From contig MU404101.1 of NCBI GenBank assembly GCA_022695795.1, positions 128,562 to 192,561 of the forward strand: a stretch of 64,000 nucleotides of DNA, written 5' to 3'. Positions 22,601 to 33,341 of this stretch are shown here, piece by piece; positions within the stretch are counted from its first letter, which is position 1, and the number at the start of each line of letters is the position of its first letter. The DNA is from Biscogniauxia marginata. Taxonomy: Eukaryota; Ascomycota; Sordariomycetes; Xylariales; Xylariaceae. The notes under the pieces were generated by a model. It worked only from the letters and a program-made list of their open reading frames with translations, did no database searches and was not told the origin of the DNA. A program made the position numbers and the translations under genes.

Positions 22601-25459
22601 CCCTGGATTCGAATCGACAAACGAGGCGAGAACTGCGCTGCTCCCTCGGCCGATACCGAGCACATTTCCTGTCATCAATTGCCGAGCGTGCTGGCTACCC
22701 CCAGGAACCGAAACGATACTGGCACCGGAGCGGTTAGTCTGCCCCTTGGTATACGAAGCATGAATCAGAGAGGCCTCGCATCACTGAGTTACGTTCGCAA
22801 GCACGCTTCAAGCAAACAACACCAATCTCCTTCCCTTGGCTCTTTCTTTCCCGCGGGAGACCAGGCGTCACCGCAGGGGTTCTTTTGTTTTCGATCAGAA
22901 CCGGTCCTTCGGCTATCTCGTTGCCTTACTTACAGATACGTGAAAGTTCCCATGTGCTAAATTAAACCACGCAAATTTCCGGGTAAAACTGAGAGATTAG
23001 CTTCTAGCTGTTCTCACCACCACGAAGTTCGAAACGCCATCTTGATATGGCGTCGTATATTGGCGCACCTGTTTAGTTGTGGCCACGCCAGATCTTCGCC
23101 TCGGTGCCATATCGGAATCTCTTTTCAGGGGGGCGTAAGTAGTACATGCTAAGAAGCCCAGTCGCGTTGCGTTCGCTAGCCCTGGAGTGTAGGGTTGCAA
23201 ATGGAAACTGTTCTTTTCCCCAAGACCTGGGGTTTTAATTAAATGACGATGAGAAAATAAAAAATAAACCCCTTCGCTATAGGTATATAGTCGTAAAAAC
23301 GGTATTCTAGTTTAAAAAGATACCTAAATAATCTCTAGCGGTCCCTAGCGTGTGGATTAAACGCTTCCGCGACTCGATGGGCCTACCGATGTGCTTAATG
23401 TTTGCTCTACTCGACTTAACGTGCGTCCGGGATGTAATCTCGGTGTGGACTATGCAGTTAGTATGTAATGTACAGTATACTACTACATATGCCAAACTCA
23501 CGCGGTCTCTGCATACCGGACCCGGAACACTGCCGGTTTGGCTCTGCCCAGACAAAGCCAGGGGCATCTTCTCCCAATGGCACCTCTATACATGAGCGGT
23601 ATATCCTATTGGGCGAGATGATAGGAGTCACGACTTATGCAAGCACTTGTTGGTAGTAGGACAGTTCCAAAGAATGACACATGTAGCCTGCGTATGCCCA
23701 GTCCACGCTTGGCCAGGTACCTCGTCTTGCCTTCCTTGATCTACCGGCTATGCTCCTAAATCGGCGTTGGACTCGTGTAAAAAGGACAAATGTTTTCAAA
23801 AAGGGATCTTAGGATAAACATTAAAGACTGTAGTAGCTGACACGTAATAATAAACACTTCAGCATGAATAGATAGGTAAATCATCCAGTGAGCCGGCACC
23901 GCGGGCCAAACTATACGGAAGGGAGGGCTTCGGTTGGTGCAAATCAGGCAAGCATGCTGAGCTACTTGAGTGGTCCTCGTGAGGCTTACCTCTTGGAAAT
24001 CAGATCATCAAGCTCTTCCTTCACCATACTGTCTCACGCATTCGCCGATCCGTTTTGTCTGACAGCAATATGGGCACGTTCAGTACACTACGTTCGAACC
24101 GCCAGCCCGGCGATGGTTCAGATGCCTCCACAATATCTCGCCAATTTAGCTTAGTATTCAACTCCAGGCGGAGGGGTTAGTGGGTAGGTAGTGAACCCTT
24201 TTAGGCACTCATATATCCATTAGCCCACCGAGTCGAACAACAATAAATCGATGGGCTGCCGTAGAACCCACAGCACCTTCGTGATCACTATTATCTAGAA
24301 GGAGAAATACAGACTCCCGTCCGTCGACAGAAACGGGATAGGTGTAGTTTTACCTGCGTTATCTCTCTGCCCCGAGGGTAGATGGTCGAAGGGGGGAGGG
24401 GCCCAAACCAACCCAGGGATCTGTAGTTCTGGGCATTGGATGTGCTGCGTTGAGCGTCCTTCTGTATTACCTGTCCTGTTATCACCTGCCTAACGAACCC
24501 CCTCGCCTAGAACCTAAAGACTCTTCAGCCACCGGGGCTGTTCTGTACTAGATAAAGTTAAAGGAGGGCTGTCTAGTAATTTTTTCCTTCTGGCTTCGAA
24601 GATTCGAGAATCGTGGCCCTTAGGATATGGTCACTCTAGCCCCTGAGCACCTTATGCGCTCCCAACCTGCGTAACACGAGACGTATGCGCCTCCCTGCCA
24701 TCACCTCTTGCAAACTTGAATCCGCCATGGACAGGGAGAGGGTAAGTGAGGGGGGAGAGGGGGTGCCAGGCGGAAAAGCGGTGATACGAGTTCTCTCGTG
24801 ACCTCCCTGCAGAAGAATAGATGATAAGTGATGATCATGTCGCCTCGAACTTGGAGCCCAAGGTCTTTATCAGAGGATCCAAGCACGTTTGAGAGGCCCT
24901 CGGCATGAGCTGAAGGCGTCTGCCTAGATAGATGTGATATGTGCGTATGTGGAAGAGCTGTGTGCTATCCGGTACCCTAAGCCCGCATCCTCCAATAAAC
25001 CAAACGTCTCGGGATATCCATTCAGGGATAGCAGATCGCGTAGTTGTAGCAGACTTTTCTAGAAATCCCTAAGATATCCAGGTGACTAATAATTATGTCT
25101 TTTCCAATTTCTATGGGACCTCTTCTATGGGATCTCGACGATAATTCTAGGCTTTGTCAGTCCTACTTCTCTCCCTCACGTGCAGTCGTGGACAAATCGC
25201 AAAATAAGGAAAAGACAAAACGGCCCCATTCTTTCGTGACATGGTACGATCTTTGATGATATTTCCTCGGTAGAACTACTGAGTACATCTAGATTACAAG
25301 TATATTATATTGTCCTTGAACATCAACTCCATCTCTCCTAATGCAAAAAACTCTTTATGCTAACACTAACACCAAAACTTTCAAAACAGAGAAGTAATAC
25401 TCCCCTCTCTACAGAGCCAACCCCCCCTTTTTCAAAACCAACAAACCCAAGACAAAGCT
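16658..25459. other. 8.8-kb gene desert upstream of the velvet gene
   Basis: I found no convincing coding segment, tRNA, 5S rRNA or transposon here. Open frames are short (none above ~130 codons) and lack paired splice signals. The first ~1-2 kb should hold the velvet promoter and 5' UTR. A segment near 20990-21065 resembles one near 52865-52925. The rest is mixed-composition spacer with scattered pyrimidine tracts (about 21120-21170). Confidence 0.45.
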
Positions 25460-26432
25460 TCAAGCAACGCCGTCCACGAACACGACGTCGAACCTGCCGT
25501 CCGCCGACGAGATGACAGCCTCGGTCTGCTCCTGGATGTAGACCTGGCTCGCGTCGCACCGGGCGCTGAGCCAGGCGAACGCAGCCCGGTTCGCCGGAGC
25601 GCCGGCCTTCTCGACGACGGCGCCGAGGACGAGGTTCCCCTCGCCGCCGCCCACGAGCGCGCCCGCTGGCGCGCCCACGAGCAGGCCCCCTGGCGGCGCA
25701 CACGCGCGCGACGCGCCCGACCCGTCCGTCGCCGCGATGCTGGCGCCCCCGTCACAGCCCTCGAGGAAGCTGATGTCGCCCCACGCAGTGCCGCCCCCCA
25801 GCGCGAACTCGATCCACGTGCCGAGGCTGTGCACCGCGCCGTCGAGGTTCGCCGGCGCCGTGCCCCGCATCACGCGTCCCTGGAAGGTCGGGCATACTTG
25901 GATGAAGGCGCGGCTGCCTTGGGGGATCTAGGGGGGAGGAGGAGGGGAGGCAGGGGTTAGCTAACTTTGGTTTTCCTTTTAGGGGGGAGGAGTTCGCTTT
26001 CGGGGGGGGGGGGGGTTCATCTCCAAGTAGGAAGTGGGAGGCTCTGGCTGAGGTAGGTAAGAGGGAAAGGGGTAGAGGAAGGACGCTTACATCTAGGTAT
26101 TTCCACGGGTGCTCGTCCCGGCTGGTTTCGTAGACGAAGTACTTGACGTTCGGGTCATTGTCGTTGTTGGTCACCCAGATACCTGGGCCTTCCACCGGAT
26201 CACCACCTAGGTACGTATGGCCACGTTAGTCTCGTCCCCTATCTTTTATCCGATAGGGGGCTGGGTACTGACTGGTGGCGATTGTTGGCTCGTCTGCGCC
26301 TCCGCAGTATTGGATCTGGCTGCTCTGCACCGGCACTGAGCGACTGTGTACGAGGCCCGCCAGAGTGCTGATGGTGGTAAGGTCGGACAAAGTGCTAGCA
26401 CGCATATTTGCTAGATTTGTGATGATTTCCAA
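25460..26432 (-). CDS. probable secreted, uncharacterised fungal protein
   Basis: Three exons on the minus strand, 26432-26273, 26206-26091 and 25927-25460, join in phase to 247 residues (238 if the ATG at 26405 is used). The body resembles a family of fungal hypothetical proteins I recognise only by feel: GIWVTNNDNDP, then LGTWIEFALGGGTAWGDISF, EGCDGGASIAATDGSGASR and a closing GRFDVVFVDGVA. Five cysteines (YCGG, QVCP, EGCD, RACA, ARCD) would suit an extracellular fold. The N-terminus is only a weak signal peptide, so secretion is inference. The last exon is strikingly GC-rich and sits in AT-rich surroundings. Intron 2 contains a 14-G run. Confidence 0.75.
26002..26015. repeat. poly-G run inside an intron
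   Basis: A run of about 14 G lies within intron 2 of the probable secreted-protein gene. Confidence 0.85.
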
Positions 26433-28023
26433 GTGTTATGGCGTCGGGGTTGAGCTCTTAACCGTGTCAGGTGGTGTTATTGACTTTAGGATGATCTCTG
26501 GTGTCTCTCAGTCAAATGGGTGTCGACCCGAGGTCTTTATATTCCGAGTTAGGATGGAAATCATCTTCAAAATCCGAGACTCGACTCGATTAAGATCCCA
26601 TCCAACTTCGCAAGACTGGATGACTTTCGTCCTAACGTGAGTTTTGGAAGTCCAAGCAGTATGCTAAGTCCAAGCTGAGAAGTTCATATATCTGGGCGTC
26701 TCAACCCTCGTTGGCGAAATCCGATTACTTCCCTTCCCAATATGGAAGGAAATATAGTGGTCGTGCAGCACCATCTCGAACGTTAAAGTCTGTTTATTCG
26801 GGCCAGGTCCGAAGGATTGGCCCCAGCGGCAGCATTAGGGAGACTGCGGCTTGAGTCTTAACTTGGCCGTCACTAAACGCCCCTTTCAGCAGCCACACAG
26901 GAACGTTCGTCTTTTCGGTTATACTGAAACTTGTTGGGGCCTTCATCTCAAGGCGATGCGAGTCTATCGGCCGATGTCAACGCAGCTAAGTTTCTTAAGG
27001 GGTCTGATGCCACGCACGACTCAGGCGGAAGTCTGAAGCCTATTGGCGTCGCTTGGACACCATCCGTCCAAACTCACTTAAGGTTCGCTTATCATCCTTC
27101 AACTACAAATCATTGCGTTAAATTGACCCAAGTGTTACGCCCTGTGATATTTCAAATTTAAAGGAATTCCGTCTTCAAGGGCAGCAGTATAGTAAGCAAG
27201 CCCTTTCGAGGTCCTTCTCTCTCGTCTATTGGAATAAGCAATACAACACCTGCTTTCATTGGACGGCGAACTATCGTATTTTAGACAGCAACCTGCGCTT
27301 GTTGATTTCGAGTATAAGTATCCTTAACCAACTCTGCAGATGTACATAGGTTTGTGTATTTGAGAACTTACTTAGTTTGAATATTTATCATGATATTGTG
27401 AAAGATGTATATGGAGTGTCTACCTGGAACGTGTAGATGCAGATGCTATCCGCGATGTTGTGTAAAAGTCCATTTAGACTAGGTAATCACCGGTTCACCG
27501 GAATATGACGCTATTAGCCCTGCATGATCAGAAAGCAGGAATGCCGGCTTTGCATAATTACTAGGCTAACCTCTAGGTAGGTACTTTAAAAATAAATCAC
27601 GACCTAATCGACAGGTTAAGCAAGGTGAAACCAAGGTACGACAGGGCCCGGAGCTTTTGGTGCGGAACACGGAAACGGAAATGAGATCACACCTGCGCTC
27701 GTGTGCGACACAGAGTTAAGCCTCTGATCTCAAAGAAGGAGGAGCTGTCAATCAGATTTCTGGAACCTCGAGAACCTCCCCTAAAAACTGGGGCCGATGA
27801 TTTCATGATGCCATCAAAGATCGCGATCACTCGATGACGTAGACGGAGAGCAAGCACGCACCTTCCCGTGAAGAATAAGAAGAGAAGGATACCTAAATTT
27901 ATAAGTACCTTAGGTACCTACACCTTACACAATTAACCTACAGCTACACTGCACCTCCGACGAACACGTACACACAAAAACCGGAATAAAACCACCATAA
28001 CCACGACCACAGTCACGATCAAA
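26433..28023. other. divergent intergenic region
   Basis: Promoter space for the genes on both sides. It ends in repeated GTACCTTAGGTACCTA near 27905-27920, shortly before the next start codon. No gene seen. Confidence 0.45.
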
Positions 28024-28689
28024 ATGGCACCGACATCCGAGACTCTACGGAATATTGCCGAACAGGCTGAGAAAGACCTAAATTCCCACCAGGCCAAGAC
28101 AGGCGCGCACAAGACTTCCCCGAGTGACGAGGCTGGTGTCGACACCAGGGTGGAAAACAAGTTCCCAGGTGCCGAAGTCAGGTACGACAAGGACTTGAGC
28201 ACCAACGCCGGATACAACAAGCGAATACCTCCCGAGGAAGGTGGCGAGCTCGACTCGCGTGGACGGTGAGCAACTCACTGCTCCCTAGGCAGGTCTCTTT
28301 TCTTGTATCACATATTAACGATAGTTAGGGCAACACGAGGCGAGCACTTTGAGGGCGTCGGGGGACCAGAGCACAAACTGGCCCAGCAAGAACGTGACTA
28401 CGGCGGCTTTGACAACCTCGACGCAACTGGCAAGACCCAACGCGACATCGGCTCGAGGGACGCCACCGACACCACTGTTCCACACAACAAAGAGGGCGAC
28501 ATACTAGCAGCTGGCAAAGAGGCCGTGTCCTCAAACGTCGAGGGAACAAAATATGCCCCTCGCAAGGAACACTTCAAGGGCTCCGGCTACTACACGCCTG
28601 AGAGTGTACTGGGGAGCATTTCCGCCGAGGGAAACGAGCCACCGTCGAGCGTTACCGAATCTTCTCAGGAGGCGGAACGATATGTCTGA
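28024..28689 (+). CDS. small hydrophilic uncharacterised protein
   Basis: Two exons, 28024-28265 and 28329-28689, are joined by a 63-nt intron (donor GTGAGC, acceptor GTTAG) with phase preserved, giving 200 residues. The protein is charged and hydrophilic throughout with no membrane segment or signal. Recurrent Gly/Asp/Glu/Lys motifs (VENKFPGAEVRYDKDL, then KRIPPEEGGELDSRGR, and YAPRKEHFKGSGYYTPESV) resemble fungal stress-type or LEA-like disordered proteins. That comparison is by composition only. The start is a good context (AAAATGGC) downstream of a C/A-rich leader. Function unknown. Confidence 0.8.
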
Positions 28690-29715
28690 TGAGATTGATA
28701 ACACCAAGGGCATAGTGATCTATCTGTACGGAGAGTTGATTACCTATTAAATAATAATAATAAATGACTGTGTGGATGTGCGAATCAAGAGGTATTCGTT
28801 GGCAACAAAACCAGACACATGGACTTCCACAGACGTATGCTGTGTTGTACACTGTCTCGCACACCTAGCCATTTTCTGGGGAATATATCATGGTAGCTTG
28901 TATTCACTCCTCAGATATAAATACATTTCTCTTCGCGGCACTATGTTATTGCCTTTCCTTAGGTACTCACATATCTAACTTGGGTACAACACTAGCAATT
29001 AAATCACCACTGTCATTAATATATAACACCCTTCCCGTAACTACCGCACACCGCTGGGCTGAAACACTGCACTGGTGTTTATGCTATGATCTGCCACTCT
29101 ATTTTTCTGTGGGTCAACCAGGTATATACCTTTATCCTCTCCAGTGCTTTAGATATTTCTTATGATAGCAGAGCCAGCTAATATCTAGTACAAGGTTGAG
29201 AATACATATGTTCTTTCCCTAGTGAGAAGTGGTAACAAATTAGCTTCTTTAAACTTGTCTCATCATATACGAATAAGGGCAATGCACTCATATAAAGTTG
29301 TAGTAGTAATATGGTGCCGGCTTTGTGATAACTGGGGTGGTGATTAGAGCTTGTGGGTTCCCCTGAGTAACTGACAATTCAACTTGACCGCTATGAGGAT
29401 GAGCCTAACATTATAGCAAAGCAATAAACGATTTATTGAATAGCATGAAGATAGCGTACGATGATAGCTAGTATCTTCTAGCGAAATAAAGTGAGCACTT
29501 CCTTGTCCATATCTATGGTAGTGCATCATTAAAGAAAGGAAATGGAAATTCCATCCATCTACCTGACTTAAATCTTAGATAATGATATAAGAGCAACCTT
29601 GGTAACGAGATGCGAACTGCACTCCTCCGCAAGGCAATCCTAAACACGCCATTCTACCAAGCCGAGAGTCATGTATTCATATACCAAGACATAGTATTTG
29701 GAGGTATATAATAGC
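28690..29715. other. intergenic region between convergent genes
   Basis: AT-rich spacer. A 7-bp inverted pair near 29598-29661 looked tRNA-like but was rejected. No gene seen. Confidence 0.45.
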
Positions 29716-30418
29716 TTAGGTAATCGTCCCATAGGGGACATGTATTGATGGTGTGAAACTTTTTAGTCTCTTTATTGCACTGGGCGAAGGTATGGAGGTG
29801 ATAGCAGAATGTCTCTGCAGTATGGTCAGTCGGAAAGCTGTGAATATATAGTTGATGGGTATAGCGATGTGCAACATACTTGGAGTGAATGCTTCGGTGT
29901 ACGGCAACAGTTCATGTTTTTCTTTCTCAAGAATTTCCAAGACGGTCTCGATTAAATTCCTGGACAGAATTCTGTTGTCCTTATTCTTGTTGGTTAGGTA
30001 CATTTCCGCAGTCTCTTTAGCGTGTCTCCAAACGACATCTTGGACTTGGAAAATCTGTTCATAGTCCTGGTATCTCATGATCTTGCATAATAATTTGGTA
30101 GAAAGACCCGACTTCCCATACTTGGAGAATATTTCCCATTCGCCCCTATAACCTTTGTTTTCGACATGGAACGTCCATAAATCAACCTGCGAGATGTCGT
30201 CCTTCTTTGTGATGTTCCCAGGGGTGAGAAGAAAGCCCCAAGTCTTAAATATTTGTTAGCATGTGTCATCGCAAATAAGGGATGTCTCTAGGACGGCATA
30301 CATATGCGAAAGAATCCGTAGATTCCCCGTCCCTTACCGATCGCCTCCAGTATGCCGCATACAGGGTGAAAGGCTCAAGAGAGGCGTGTTCAAAAGTGAT
30401 TGACAGATAGTCGGTCAT
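29716..30418 (-). CDS. uncharacterised two-exon fungal protein
   Basis: Exon 1 (30418-30338, starting MTDYLSITFEHASLEPFTLY) ends at a GTAAGG donor. Intron branch GCTAAC and acceptor TTAAG precede exon 2 (30243-29716), and phase 0 is kept, giving 202 residues. Exon 2 is open for 175 codons and reads as folded protein: WGFLLTPGNITKKDDISQVD, LWTFHVENKGYRGEWEIFSK, a mixed helix with YEQIFQVQDVVWRHAKE, and RILSRNLIETVLEILEKEKH. The last ~60 residues are less convincing and could include unrecognised non-coding sequence. I do not recognise the family. It is isolated in AT-rich DNA with no partner genes nearby. Confidence 0.6.
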
Positions 30419-32403
30419 GTTGAAAAGCAACGCTCTGTGGACTTGGCGGTATGCGGGTTGAAAAACTCGTCTGTATGAGTACTAAATAATACGATAGAAC
30501 GATCGATTAAGTGGCCTCAAGGGTGAGGAATAAGACGAAGCTCGATACTGATTATCGCCTAATATTCGTAGAGGTACCAGTAGCATGTCAAAACAAAGGT
30601 GTCAAACAATAGTCTTCGCCATATAAGGCCGTCTCGACTTATATACCTCTCATTACTTAAGTTTCTTTCCTTATTAGTGAAACTAGCAGTGGGTCTCTCG
30701 CTCCTATGGTAATACGGGAATAGTTCCGGCATCTTTGGCCACCCATTTTTGCTCCCAATAAAATTGGCTGCTTGTGAAAAAGACTACGTCGTTCACGTGC
30801 ACGCACGATATATGCTGTAACGGATAACTTCTGTGAGACTAACTATCGTGTGACGAAACACCTTCTTTTAGGGATGTTGGTGCTTGAGAGAGATCCGTAA
30901 CCCAGGTACTACTTAAGTGTACCATATTCGTCATACTAGAGTCAACTTGCTGGCATGCGATGGGTTTTTTTTTGTTTCAACATCGCTGTTGGTTCTACTT
31001 GAATTTGACACGGGTGGAATCATGCCACACCCGATGCTTATGCCGAAAGAGCTTTATCTTGAGTTTGCAACAGCTGTTCGACGAACCCAATCCCGTGTTC
31101 TAGAAGTACTACACAACAAACCAGCTTAGAGAGTTTCATCTAAGTGATATGTGGGTATTTCTACCCGAAACTTTTCCCAGCAGGGCCAGAATCAAGTAAC
31201 TTGATTATCTTTTCCGTGTAATGTTACCAATGAGTTCCACGTAATCAAGAACCAGTGGTAGACCCGTAGCAAACCTACCGATCTAAGAATGACATTCCTC
31301 ATATTGACACTTGGCTCCAAGCTATGACTGTTGACATATGAGGGTATGGCCCTGCTCAAGGGTCCTACTATGGCCTCCTGTATATATAAGGTGAGCATCG
31401 CCCACCTGCCTAGACTCACCTTTGGACTTAATCTAACCATCATATCCTCATATCTTCGCCCTATCTCAATAATAACACCTCCTTGAGTACTGTTAAGAAC
31501 ATAGTAGATAGCCTCTTTAGATATTGTACATCAATACGTTGGACCAGCCACGCCAACTTCATGGAAGGGTTTACAACCCGACCATCCGGCTTAGCCGTTA
31601 GTTTATCGAAAAATCACCCTTGCTTTTCCTTCCTCTCAAGCTGCTGTGCATACCCTTTGAGCCATTTGACGAGTACATGATAGTGGCCTTTAATTAGTTA
31701 CTATCACACCTTATACAGCCAACAATCTGGTGCTCTCACTTGATACTTTCAGGGGCACGAGTCATAGCGGAAGTACAACCTTGAAGCTCAAATTTGTTAC
31801 CTTCTGGTGGATGTGTGATATGTGCTATGACCCTGAATCACTGGGACATGAATAACATATGCAAGTTTATGTCTCCTTGAGCAGTAGCACAGCACAGATA
31901 GTGAATGCGTTGGCCAGGTATACTTAGCAAACTTTCAAGTCCCGGCCTCCTAGACGAGTACATAGAAGATATTTGTGTATAATAGCAGTGTGCTTTTGAT
32001 GCCACGAGGACGATAATGGTGAATACAGACCACAAGTACCAACAGCACTGATTTAACAATGACGATCCGTACGTCGTAACATATGAATTCAACTGTGTTG
32101 TCCTGGTCCAGGAATTCTATTAATGCTGTCTGCAGGCCTAGTGAATTTCTTCTCCCCTGCTCTCTCGAAACCACACACAGTTAAACATCAGCTAAACACA
32201 AACGACAGAAAAACTGTGATCGCCAAAAACATTATAAGTCTCTCAAAAATCACACTGAGAGCGAATTCTCGCTTTCCTGAAACCACATACACCTCAACAC
32301 CTTCTCAAACCAAACAATAGCGATTACTAAGATCACCAACTCCATTCTCGCCCTCTTCAAGACAACACCACGAGAACAATTTTATCCCACCCAAACGCGG
32401 AAG
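30419..32403. other. divergent intergenic region
   Basis: 2 kb between the uncharacterised gene and the glycine-rich gene. The 5' leader of the latter (about 32290-32403) is C/A-rich, as usual in fungal UTRs. A 34-codon coding-like run near 31022-31129 has no supporting signals. No gene claimed. Confidence 0.4.
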
Positions 32404-32694
32404 ATGCCGTCAAAGGAAAAGACAGCCCCGCAAGGAGGTTGCGTGAGCAAGGACACCTCGGGCGGTGACTCGGGCGGTGACTCAGGTGGTAGCTCGGGCA
32501 GAGGAGGTGGCCGAGGGGGCGGCAGCAGTGGTGGAGGCGGCAGCGGCCAAGGGGGCAGCGGCTCCGGTGGTGGTAACAGTGGCGGCAGTGGCCAGGCAAG
32601 CGGCGGCCAGGGGGGCGGCAGCGGCTCCGGTGGTGGACGACGACCGGATATGTGGTCACAGGCGGCTATCGATTATGAGCTGAATCGTAAGTAA
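32404..32694 (+). CDS. small glycine-rich protein
   Basis: Encodes 96 residues: a short Lys/Thr-rich start, then about 60 residues built of Gly/Ser runs (GGDSGG, GSGGGNSGG) with Gln and Arg, ending RRPDMWSQAAIDYELNRK. No signal peptide. Such short Gly-rich proteins with a conserved hydrophobic C-terminus are common and unexplained in filamentous fungi. The terminal codons CGT AAG TAA are embedded in GTAAGTAAG, a near-perfect splice donor at 32687, so an alternative 3' exon is possible (for example via the CAG acceptor near 32850). It converges on the NRPS-like gene. Confidence 0.65.
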   Translation: MPSKEKTAPQGGCVSKDTSGGDSGGDSGGSSGRGGGRGGGSSGGGGSGQGGSGSGGGNSGGSGQASGGQGGGSGSGGGRRPDMWSQAAIDYELNRK

Positions 32695-33341
32695 GAGAAA
32701 AGATGGAGGATTGAGACAGGGGGTAGATGGATCACCAACCACAATTTTGGAGACTTTGGCCACTGGTGGCCCATTCAACGTACGTTGTGAGAATCAAACT
32801 AGCAGAGCTTAGTTGTTGGATATTAGTGCTGTAACGACCGAAAATACAGATGATAGCAACTCGCTCCCGCTTATGGATAAACATCATATTTTTCTCCTGC
32901 TCAAATAGCCTTCGTTCTAAGTGCATAAGGAAGACTTTGATATGTCGGCAGTTTTAAAATGAACCCTTGTCGTGCATTACTACTCACGTTGCCACTTTTC
33001 ATAAACTGTCAGGGGCTAGGAGGACAAGGTCTACAGTAAATTGGGTATATAGGAGTGTTGTATGCCCCGAAGAGACTGAGGGGAACTCTTCAGCGATTAT
33101 AATCAGTTTCATGGTAACCTTATACACCCATCGATTTCAGACTGTAATGCACATAACCATTCCCTTGACACAAACACGGGGAACAGGGACTTCTCAAGAA
33201 CATTAAATAAACGAGAGAAAAGTTATGAACTCAAGCGATAGACGCTCCTAATGTGATGAAAGGTCAAATGGGTTAAGTGAGCCACCAATTATAAACACGT
33301 CTCTCTCTCTCAAAGGAAAAAAAAAGGAGGGAGCAGATAAC
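32695..33341. other. intergenic region between convergent genes
   Basis: 3' flanks of the glycine-rich and NRPS-like genes; it may hold an alternative 3' exon of the former. Nothing else seen. Confidence 0.4.

Noticed and set aside
29598..29661. tRNA-like structure: CTTGGTA and TACCAAG 7-bp pair with a TTCG-containing arm on the minus strand
   Set aside because: The interval is only 64 nt, the T-arm does not pair properly and there is no recognisable anticodon arm.
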